Positions 57,025 through 64,000 of a DNA stretch of 64,000 nt are shown piece by piece. This DNA comes from Cognatishimia activa. Lineage in GTDB: Bacteria; Pseudomonadota; Alphaproteobacteria; Rhodobacterales; Rhodobacteraceae. The stretch's first letter is position 1, and every line of letters starts with the position of its first letter. A program made the translations under genes and the position numbers. The notes under the pieces are model-generated. The model was given only the letters and a program-made list of their open reading frames with translations. It did not search any database and was not told the origin of the DNA. Where the stretch lies: NCBI RefSeq assembly GCF_017798205.1, contig NZ_CP060010.1, positions 496,001 to 560,000 on the forward strand. Reading direction: 5' to 3'.

Positions 57025-57915
57025 ATGACACAGATCATCGAAACCCTCGCTGATATCTCTGACCGCTATGACGCGCTGTTTGTCGATCTTTGGGGCTGTG
57101 TGCATAACGGCATCACGGCTTTCCCTGAGGCGGTCAAAGCGCTGCAGGATTACCGCGCGCGTGGTGGCATCGTCGTTCTAGTCACGAACTCGCCCAAGCC
57201 CCGCAAAGGCGTGGGTGAGCAACTTGCCAGCTTTGGGGTTCCGGCCGATGCCTATGACACGATCTCGACTTCTGGCGACTCCGCGCGCTCTGCGATGTAT
57301 CAGGGCGCGGTTGGACAAAAGGTCCACTTCATGGGTGAATGGGCGCGCGATGAAGGCTTCTTTGAGCCCCTCAACGTGCTGGATAACCCCCTAAAGATCG
57401 AAATCGTCCCGCTTGAGGACGCCGAAGGCATCGTCTGCTGCGGCCCCGATGACACGATGGCTGATCCCGAGGTGAACCGTCCTGCCTTCCTCTATGCCAA
57501 GCAAAAAGGCATGAAACTGCTCTGCGCCAACCCCGACATTATCGTCGACCGTGGCGAGGTGCGCGAATGGTGCGCAGGCGCTCTGGCGAAACTCTATACC
57601 GAGATGGGCGGCGAGAGCCTTTATTTTGGCAAGCCACATCCACCGATCTATGATCTGGCGCGCCGCCGTCTGGCCGAGGTTACAAACGCACGCAATCTGG
57701 CCGACATCCCCGACACAAAGATCCTCGCGATTGGTGACGGCATCCACACAGATATTGCGGGCGCGATGGGAGAGGACATCGATGCTCTGTTCATCACAGG
57801 CGGCCTCGCGGCAGCCGAAACGAAAACCGACCGGCAACCCGATCCGGACGCTCTGGACGCCTATATCGCCAAAGAGGCGCGCCATCCCCAATACTCCATC
57901 GGCTTCCTGAGATGA
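57025..57915 (+). CDS. HAD-family hydrolase, class IIA (TIGR01459 type)
   Basis: 296 residues. HAD motif I is FVDLWGCVHNG (DxWG instead of DxDG, as in this subgroup), motif II VLVTNSPKPR, the Lys in YFGKPHPPIY and motif IV ILAIGDGIHTDI. Cap of the NagD type. Broad-specificity phosphatase of unknown physiological substrate, often near pyrophosphatase or riboflavin genes. Confidence 0.88.
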   Translation: MTQIIETLADISDRYDALFVDLWGCVHNGITAFPEAVKALQDYRARGGIVVLVTNSPKPRKGVGEQLASFGVPADAYDTISTSGDSARSAMYQGAVGQKVHFMGEWARDEGFFEPLNVLDNPLKIEIVPLEDAEGIVCCGPDDTMADPEVNRPAFLYAKQKGMKLLCANPDIIVDRGEVREWCAGALAKLYTEMGGESLYFGKPHPPIYDLARRRLAEVTNARNLADIPDTKILAIGDGIHTDIAGAMGEDIDALFITGGLAAAETKTDRQPDPDALDAYIAKEARHPQYSIGFLR

Positions 57916-58090
57916 TCCAAGGGCGCGGTAAAGCCTGAGCTTTTTACATCACGCTCTGAGTCAAATTCTTTACCGAACGCTTAGTAGCCACTCTAATTTC
58001 CCTTGATTTTCTGCACCTGCGAAGTAATAAAATTTCGCAGGAAGGATGAATCGCGTGCATTTGTTTTGCGCTCGATCTGCGGAGGACCAA

Positions 58091-58534
58091 ATGTTGGACA
58101 ATTTCCCACGCGGTACGATCTGTATCGAAGACATCGAAATGGGCATGATGCGTTATGTGCGTAAAGTGGTCACGGATGACGACATTCAGAAATTCGCAGA
58201 GGTCTCGACCGACCACAATCCGGTGCATATGGACGATGACTATGCGCAGGACACGATCTTTCAGGGTCGTATCGCGCACGGGATGCTGACCGCTGGACTG
58301 GTATCGGCAGTGATCGGAGAACAGCTGCCCGGTCACGGCACAATCTACATGAGCCAGAACCTGAAATTCCTAGCCCCTGTGCGCCCGGGTGACTTGGTCA
58401 CGGCAGAGGTCGAGGTCACTGGGATCGAGATCGGCAAACGCCGTGTGCAATTGGATTGCCGCTGTATCGTGGATGGCAAAAAGGTTCTCATCGGCGAAGC
58501 GATGGTCATGGCACCGTCTCGCAAATTCGACTGA
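58091..58534 (+). CDS. MaoC-family (R)-specific hydratase
   Basis: 147 residues from ATG 58091 with GGAGG five bases upstream. Hot-dog fold with the hydratase signature: VSTDHNPVHMDDDYAQDTIF (catalytic Asp and His) and GRIAHGMLTAGLVSAVIGEQ. It acts on enoyl-CoA esters. Confidence 0.9.
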   Translation: MLDNFPRGTICIEDIEMGMMRYVRKVVTDDDIQKFAEVSTDHNPVHMDDDYAQDTIFQGRIAHGMLTAGLVSAVIGEQLPGHGTIYMSQNLKFLAPVRPGDLVTAEVEVTGIEIGKRRVQLDCRCIVDGKKVLIGEAMVMAPSRKFD

Positions 58535-58641
58535 GAGCAGCGCGCGCGGTTCGCGGAGAATTTGAGTATTTTTGGCAAGATGAAAGCCGACGGGACGATA
58601 CCCCTTGCACGGGGTGTCTGACAGGGCTAACGCTTTGGCCT

Positions 58642-59574
58642 ATGCGGATACTCCGAGACTATAAGTTCATTGCGAATGAAGACCGCGGCGCGACTGTCGC
58701 CATCGGGAATTTTGATGGCGTGCACATTGGCCATCAATCTGTGATTTCGCTGGCCAAGGCCGCAGCGCCAGATGCGCCTTTGGGGGTCATGTGTTTTGAA
58801 CCACACCCGCGTGCCTACTTCGCACCGGACATGGCTCCGTTTCGTCTGACAGGTCCGGATGCGCGCGCGACGCGGTTGGAGAAGCTTGGCGTTGAACGTC
58901 TTTATGAGTTGCCCTTCAATCAGGCCTTGGCGAACCTGACGCCGCGCGAATTTGCGCAGGATGTGATCGTCGATGGTTTGGGATTGGCCCATGTGGTCGT
59001 CGGCGCGGATTTCTGTTTTGGCAAAGGGCGCAAAGGCACCGCTGAGGATCTGGTCGCTTTGGGTGAGGAACTCGGTTTTGGCGTCACAATCGCACCGCTT
59101 GTGACGGGAGGCGATCAGCAAGTCTCCTCGACCAACATCCGCAATGCACTGAGTGACGGTCGCCCGCGTGATGCGGCCGCGATGTTGGGGCATTGGCACC
59201 GGATCGAAGGCCCCGTGATTGGCGGCGAACAACGCGGGCGTGAGCTTGGTTTCCCGACCGCGAATATGTCAATCCACGGTTTGCACCCCCCAAAGTTCGG
59301 CGTCTATGCTGTCCTTGTTGACGTTCTGGATGGCCCCCATGCGGGCAGCTATCTGGGCGCTAGCTCTGTCGGCGTGCGCCCGATGTTTGGCGAAAACACC
59401 GCCAATATCGAAACCTATCTCTTTGATTTCAAAGGGGACCTCTATGGCGCGCAGCTCTCTGTGGCCTTGGTGGACTTCCTGCGGCCTGAGCTGAAGTTTG
59501 ACGGCCTAGAGGCTTTGGTCGCCCAAATGGATGCCGATTGCGCAAAGTGCCGCGAGATCCTGAGAGCGCTATGA
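58642..59574 (+). CDS. ribF: Bifunctional riboflavin kinase / FAD synthetase
   Basis: 310 residues from ATG 58642. The N-terminal FAD synthetase has VAIGNFDGVHIGHQSVISLA (nucleotidyl-transferase HxGH type) and VSSTNIRNALSDG. The C-terminal riboflavin kinase has GRELGFPTANM (the PTAN motif) and KFGVYAVLVD. It makes FMN and FAD. The stop overlaps the next start (ATGA). Confidence 0.96.
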   Translation: MRILRDYKFIANEDRGATVAIGNFDGVHIGHQSVISLAKAAAPDAPLGVMCFEPHPRAYFAPDMAPFRLTGPDARATRLEKLGVERLYELPFNQALANLTPREFAQDVIVDGLGLAHVVVGADFCFGKGRKGTAEDLVALGEELGFGVTIAPLVTGGDQQVSSTNIRNALSDGRPRDAAAMLGHWHRIEGPVIGGEQRGRELGFPTANMSIHGLHPPKFGVYAVLVDVLDGPHAGSYLGASSVGVRPMFGENTANIETYLFDFKGDLYGAQLSVALVDFLRPELKFDGLEALVAQMDADCAKCREILRAL

Positions 59575-60041
59575 CTGACCCGATTGATCGCAACGGGCTG
59601 GGCAAGCGGTTTTGGGAAAAGAAACCGCTGACAAAGATGTCCCAGAAAGAATGGGAAGCGCTGTGTGATGGCTGCGGCAAATGTTGTCTGAACAAACTGG
59701 AGGATGCCGACACCGGAGAGGTCGCCCTCACCCGCGTCGCCTGCCGCTTGCTGGATGACAGCACCTGCCGCTGCGCGCAATATGAGATCCGCCATCAGTT
59801 CATCCCGGAATGTATCGTCCTGAGTCCCGACAATATCGACACCCACGCCTATTGGATGCCCAAGACCTGCGCCTATCGCCTATTGTGGGAGGGCAAGCCG
59901 CTCTATAACTGGCACCCCTTGATTTCGGGACGCGCCGAAACGGTTCACGACGCGGGCGTTTCGGTCCAAGGTATGACAGTCTCGGAATGGGAGATTTCCG
60001 AGGACGAATGGGAAGATCATATTATCGAGGAGCCGCTGTAA
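59571..60041 (+). CDS. YcgN/UPF0260 family protein
   Basis: 156 residues, coupled to ribF by the ATGA overlap. It has the UPF0260 cysteine pattern: LCDGCGKCCLNKLEDADTGE, CRLLDDSTCRCAQYEIR and PKTCAYRLLWEGKPL, suggesting metal or Fe-S binding. Function unknown. Its stop touches the start of the aldolase gene. Confidence 0.92.
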   Translation: MTDPIDRNGLGKRFWEKKPLTKMSQKEWEALCDGCGKCCLNKLEDADTGEVALTRVACRLLDDSTCRCAQYEIRHQFIPECIVLSPDNIDTHAYWMPKTCAYRLLWEGKPLYNWHPLISGRAETVHDAGVSVQGMTVSEWEISEDEWEDHIIEEPL

Positions 60042-61079
60042 ATGTATTTCGCATCAGACAATGCAGGACCTGTTCATCCTCAGGTCCTTGCGGCAGTGGC
60101 CGAGGCCAACGACGGCTATGCCATGGGCTATGGCAATGACCCTCTGACCGCAGAGGTTCAGGCGCAGATCCGCGATCTTTTCGAGGCGCCCAAGGCGATG
60201 GTGCATTTCGTGCCAACGGGGACAGCGGCGAATGTTCTGGCTCTGGCCACATTGTCCAACCCATGGGACACGATTTTCTGCGCCCGCCATTCCCATATCC
60301 AAATGGACGAATGCAACGCGCCCGAGTTTTACAGCGGTGCCAAGCTGACCACCGTCGGTCATGGTGACAAACTTGATCCCAAAGTGCTGCGCAAAAAGAT
60401 TGCCGCTACAGGTGCATTGGGTGTTCATGGCGCGCAGCGTGGCCCTGTTTCGATCACACAGGTCACTGAATTCGGACAGATCTATTCGCTCACTGAACTC
60501 GCAGAGCTGACAGCCGTCGCCAAAGACTTCGACTGCCCCGTGCATCTGGATGGAGCACGCTTTGCCAATGCTCTGGTTGCGCTGAACTGCTCTCCGGCCG
60601 ACATGACCTGGCGTTTGGGCGTCGATGCGGTCAGTTTCGGAGGCACTAAGAACGGTTGTATGGGCGTTGAGGCTGTTGTGATCTTTGATCCAGCCAAAGC
60701 GTGGGAATTCGAACTGCGTCGCAAACGCGGCGCGCATCTCTTCTCCAAGCTGCGCTACCTCTCGGCGCAGATGAAAGGCTATCTGGCGGATGACCTTTGG
60801 AAGGCGACCGCGCGTCAGGCCAACACCAATTGCGCGCTCTTGACGGCAGGCCTCAAAGACGCCGGCGTGGTGTTCGACTATGAGCCGCAAGCCAACATGA
60901 TCTTCTGCCAAATGCGCCGCGATGCACATAAGCGTCTGCAAGCGGCGGGCGCTATGTATTATCTGCTGGACGGCACGCTAGACGGCCCCGACGAAGACCT
61001 CCTGCCAGCCCGTCTGGTCTGTGATTGGTCCATCAGCGCAGACCTGATCGACCAGTTCATCGAGATCGTGAAAGGCTAG
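60042..61079 (+). CDS. Low-specificity L-threonine aldolase
   Basis: 345 residues, start immediately after the UPF0260 stop. PLP enzyme: MYFASDNAGPVHPQVLAAVA, the cofactor region HFVPTGTAANVLALATLSN, VHLDGARFANALVALN, and SFGGTKNGCMGVEAVV with the Schiff-base Lys. It splits L-threonine or allo-threonine to glycine and acetaldehyde. Operon with ribF and the UPF0260 gene. Confidence 0.92.
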   Translation: MYFASDNAGPVHPQVLAAVAEANDGYAMGYGNDPLTAEVQAQIRDLFEAPKAMVHFVPTGTAANVLALATLSNPWDTIFCARHSHIQMDECNAPEFYSGAKLTTVGHGDKLDPKVLRKKIAATGALGVHGAQRGPVSITQVTEFGQIYSLTELAELTAVAKDFDCPVHLDGARFANALVALNCSPADMTWRLGVDAVSFGGTKNGCMGVEAVVIFDPAKAWEFELRRKRGAHLFSKLRYLSAQMKGYLADDLWKATARQANTNCALLTAGLKDAGVVFDYEPQANMIFCQMRRDAHKRLQAAGAMYYLLDGTLDGPDEDLLPARLVCDWSISADLIDQFIEIVKG

Positions 61080-61138
61080 TCCTCATTCTCTTGCCAGAAA
61101 CATCCTGGGGTGAGACCGCAGGTCGAGGGGCAAAGCCC

Positions 61139-62719
61139 CTACCCCGCCAGCGCAGGTGTCATTCTGATCAATGTCGGACGATCTGCGTCAAAGGCCTTGA
61201 GAGTTTCAGTCGACAGTTCTGACAGACTCGCAGGCTCAACCGCGAGGCAGCCATAAGACTTAGCCAAAGCCAAGAAGTCAGGATTATAAGCCGTCACCGC
61301 ATTTGGCGCGATCTGGCTGCGGACCATGGAATCCTCGATCTCTTTCAGCTTGGCGTTGTCCCACAATAGGATCGGGAACCCGAGGCCCATTTCCACAGCC
61401 GCGCCCAACTCTTGCACCGTATACTGAAACCCATAGTCGCCCGCGATACAGACCGTGGGCTTGCCGCGCCGCGCCATCGCTCCTCCGATAGCGGCAGGCA
61501 GCGCATAGCCCAGCGTGCCAAAGCCTGACGGGTGGTGCCAATGGCCTGGGCGCTCCATGTCCCAAACCTCTTTGCCGACGTAGGCAAATTGCGTCATGTC
61601 CGAAAAATACATCGCATCATCTGGCATAGCCCGGCGCAGAGCGTCACAGATCGCGACGATGCCCGGACGCTCTGAATCCGTTTCATTGCGCCAGATCTCG
61701 CGGGACTTGGCGACGTCGGCAGCTGTCCATTCGGACGTCTGTTCCGCTAATTGCGAGTCCAAAGCCGCCAGAAAGCTCTTTGCGTCGCTCAGCACCTGCA
61801 CATCATTGCGATGCAGATCTCCAAGGACCATCGGATCGATATCGACGCGCACCAGATCGCAAGCATGCCCCAAGTCGCGCCGCCAGAGATCGACCTCAGA
61901 CAGTTCCGTACCCACCGCAATCACCAGATCCGCAGTCGCGATTACATCAGCACTCGAGGGGCGTGCCAAGGTAGCGCCGTAGGTCAATGGGTCCGAAGGA
62001 TCGACAACTCCGCGACCAGCGTAGGTGACAAAAGACGCCGCGTTGGTTTTCGCCAGAACCGCGCGCGCCGCATCAGAGGCGTGCTTCGCGCCGCCGCCAA
62101 AAACAAAGATCGGGCGTTTCGCCGAGGCCAACCGCGTGGCAACATCGGCCACTTTGCTCATGTCCAAAGCCTCAGTGCCAGACCACATCTGCGGCGCGGG
62201 CGCAGCTTCTGCCTCGGATCCCGCCAAAGCAATCGGCACCTGAATATGTTTGGTCCGAGGCCGAGCGGCTTTGAACTCGCTAAAGGCGCGGTCGATCAAC
62301 TGATAGGCCGCATCTGCCGTATAGGCCTCATGGCTCCAGTCACAGACCGTCGCGGCAGCACCTTCTTGGTCTTTCATCTGATGCAACTGACCTTTGTAGG
62401 AGGCAGTCTCGTCCAGACAGGAAGAAATCACCAACACAGGCACAGAGTCGCTATAGGCCTGCCCCATCGGCGTCATCGCATTGCACAAGCCCGGCCCCGT
62501 AATCACATAGGCCACACCCGGATTGCCCGACGCGCGCGCATAGCCATCGGCCATGAACCCCGCACCCTGCTCATGACGCGCGAGAACATGGGTGATGCCA
62601 GCTTCTTCGATGCCACGATACATCTCGACGTTGTGCACGCCGGGAATGCCGAAAATCACATCGACGCCGCGCGCCTTCAGCATATGAGAGATTTGCGCTC
62701 CGAGAGGGCGTTTGGACAT
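61139..62719 (-). CDS. Thiamine-pyrophosphate enzyme, acetolactate-synthase-like
   Basis: 526 residues. TPP fold: HMLKARGVDVIFGIPGVHNV with the N-terminal catalytic region (RHEQGAGFMADGYARASG), the central domain, and the C-terminal TPP/Mg motif region GTLGYALPAAIGGAMARRG and GDYGFQYTVQELGAAVEMGL then NAKLKEIED. No FAD-binding features of a true acetolactate synthase are certain. From memory, Rhodobacterales homologues are named 5-guanidino-2-oxopentanoate decarboxylase, but that is unproven here. One base separates it from trkH. Confidence 0.82.
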   Translation of the reverse strand: MSKRPLGAQISHMLKARGVDVIFGIPGVHNVEMYRGIEEAGITHVLARHEQGAGFMADGYARASGNPGVAYVITGPGLCNAMTPMGQAYSDSVPVLVISSCLDETASYKGQLHQMKDQEGAAATVCDWSHEAYTADAAYQLIDRAFSEFKAARPRTKHIQVPIALAGSEAEAAPAPQMWSGTEALDMSKVADVATRLASAKRPIFVFGGGAKHASDAARAVLAKTNAASFVTYAGRGVVDPSDPLTYGATLARPSSADVIATADLVIAVGTELSEVDLWRRDLGHACDLVRVDIDPMVLGDLHRNDVQVLSDAKSFLAALDSQLAEQTSEWTAADVAKSREIWRNETDSERPGIVAICDALRRAMPDDAMYFSDMTQFAYVGKEVWDMERPGHWHHPSGFGTLGYALPAAIGGAMARRGKPTVCIAGDYGFQYTVQELGAAVEMGLGFPILLWDNAKLKEIEDSMVRSQIAPNAVTAYNPDFLALAKSYGCLAVEPASLSELSTETLKAFDADRPTLIRMTPALAG

Positions 62720-64000
62720 TTAAGCTCTCCAGAATTGGGGGGTAAAGATTACAAAGACGGCCAAAAGCTCGAGCCGTCCAACCAGCATTCCAATGGCCAG
62801 GAGCCACTTGGCGGTATCATTGAGCGTGCTGAAATTTCCGGACGGCCCAATGATATCGCCCAGCCCCGGGCCGATATTTGCGATGGCCGCAGCGGCTCCG
62901 GAAACTGAGGTCAGGAAATCCAAACCGGTCATCGCCAGAAACACAGACAAAAGCCCAAGCGAGACCACAAAGAACACAAAGAACACCATCACCGAACTCA
63001 GCACGTCGTCGCTGACAGCGCGGCCTGCATAGCGCGGGGTGAAGACCCCATTGGGCGTGTGGATCTTTTGGATCTGAACCCGGATCGCCGAGAACAAGAG
63101 CTGATAGCGGAAGATCTTGATGGAACAGGCGGTCGAGCCCGCGCAGCCTCCGATCAGGCCGATGAAAAAGAACATGGCAATGAGGCTGCTGCCCCAGGTC
63201 ATGTAATTCGCGCTGGCGTAGCCCGTGCCTGAGATGATCGAGGTGATGTTAAACAGCGCTTCGCGGAAGCTTTCTTCGGGGTGTTTTGGGAAAACCGTGG
63301 TCAGCAGGATGGTCGACAGCACCACCAGAACCAGAATGATCGCCAGAAAGGCCCGCACCTGAGAATCTTGGAACAGCGGGGATGAGGCGCCGTTCACTAG
63401 CTGCACATAGCGCACGAAGGGCAAGGCCGCGAGGAACATGAACACAACGGCCGCATATTCCGTCGGCCCACTAAAGGTTCCGAAAGACGCATCGTAGTTC
63501 GAGAAACCTCCGGTCGAGACGGTGGTGAACGCATGCACCAAGGCGTCAAAGAAGGACATGCCAAAGATCAGATAGACCACGATGCAAGCCACAGTCAGAA
63601 AGATATAAATGCTCGAGATCTGCGCGGAAATCTGCGTCGCGCGAGGCAGAATTTTTCCCATGGTATCAAAGCCTTCGGAGCGGAAGATCTGCATACCTCC
63701 GACCCGCAGTTCCGGCAGGAACACCATGGCTACAACGATGATCCCGATCCCGCCAAGCCATTGCAGAATGCCGCGCCAAAGCAAGAGCCCGCGCGGCAGG
63801 GTCTCAAGCCCCGTTAGAACTGTAGACCCTGTAGTGGTCAGACCCGACATCGCTTCAAAGAAGGCATCAACAAACCGCGCCTCGGTTGCCCCCAATACAA
63901 AAGGCAACGCGCCAAAGATCGGCAGAGCCAGCCAGACGCCTGTGGTTAGCATAAAGGTTTGCTGCAGCGTCAGCCCTTGTTGGTTGCCCGACTGACAGGC
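62720..64000 (-). CDS. trkH: TrkH-family potassium transporter, C-terminal part
   Basis: The frame stays open to the right edge of the window, so the N-terminus is missing; about 427 residues are present of a usual about 480. Repeated pore loops with the selectivity-filter glycines: MSGLTTTGSTVLTGLETLPR, FTTVSTGGFSNYDASFG, SIISGTGYASANYMTWG and AAAIANIGPGLGDIIG. Multiple helices. It imports K together with TrkA. Its stop is followed directly by the TPP enzyme gene. Confidence 0.93.
   Translation of the reverse strand, partial: ACQSGNQQGLTLQQTFMLTTGVWLALPIFGALPFVLGATEARFVDAFFEAMSGLTTTGSTVLTGLETLPRGLLLWRGILQWLGGIGIIVVAMVFLPELRVGGMQIFRSEGFDTMGKILPRATQISAQISSIYIFLTVACIVVYLIFGMSFFDALVHAFTTVSTGGFSNYDASFGTFSGPTEYAAVVFMFLAALPFVRYVQLVNGASSPLFQDSQVRAFLAIILVLVVLSTILLTTVFPKHPEESFREALFNITSIISGTGYASANYMTWGSSLIAMFFFIGLIGGCAGSTACSIKIFRYQLLFSAIRVQIQKIHTPNGVFTPRYAGRAVSDDVLSSVMVFFVFFVVSLGLLSVFLAMTGLDFLTSVSGAAAAIANIGPGLGDIIGPSGNFSTLNDTAKWLLAIGMLVGRLELLAVFVIFTPQFWRA

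Overview
The window looks like the chromosome of an alphaproteobacterium of the order Rhodobacterales, probably the Roseobacter group. The evidence is the GC-rich housekeeping half (from about 20.4 kb), family-level matches to typical Roseobacter neighbours (folB-folP-glmM, DUF1467 next to methylmalonyl-CoA epimerase, ribF-ycgN-aldolase, paired Lrp/AsnC regulators beside ilvC) and a CIRCE-controlled groESL. The genus cannot be fixed from the sequence alone.

Layout. 1-7 kb is accessory and less GC-rich: a response regulator, histidine kinase and L,D-transpeptidase operon, a second L,D-transpeptidase sharing an upstream box with that operon, a class D beta-lactamase, and a Crp/Fnr regulator divergent from a His-rich periplasmic protein. 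7.3-9.6 kb is a DUF3489, DUF2924 and serine-recombinase cassette. 9.8-20.3 kb is an integrative element in the 3-prime end of tRNA-Gln(UUG). It carries mercury uptake genes without a visible reductase, a frameshifted tyrosine integrase with small companions, a nickel/cobalt-type module with its own operator, and a family-A-polymerase-like gene. From 20.3 kb to the end is mostly core chromosome: carA, carB, ilvC, glmM/folP/folB, a PPDK-like enzyme, aspS, cyclopropane-fatty-acid synthase, pabB/pabC, groESL, pyrophosphatase, ribF and trkH (cut by the window end).

The most unusual feature is the architecture of the tRNA-Gln element. An 18-bp att core occurs three times, at 9776 and 20271 in one orientation and at 17828 inverted. 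The core at 17828 is flanked by both element ends, as in the junction of a circularised element. This divides the element into a long segment (10137-17542) bounded by inverted repeats A1/A2 and a short segment (18231-19885) bounded by inverted repeats B1/B2, the order seen in herpes simplex virus genomes (a-b-UL-b-a-c-US-c-a). The short segment carries the polymerase-like gene. Its last 65 codons lie inside B1 and are repeated in B2, and 7 of the 9 differences between the two copies are silent, so the gene would stay intact if the segment flipped. A 24-bp motif recurs once in each repeat, plus a degenerate fifth copy.

How the parts may work together: the first 6 kb looks like an envelope and peptidoglycan stress module, the island combines metal resistance with its own mobility and possibly replication, and the remaining genes are ordinary biosynthesis and central metabolism. 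All assignments come from reading the sequence; no database search was run.
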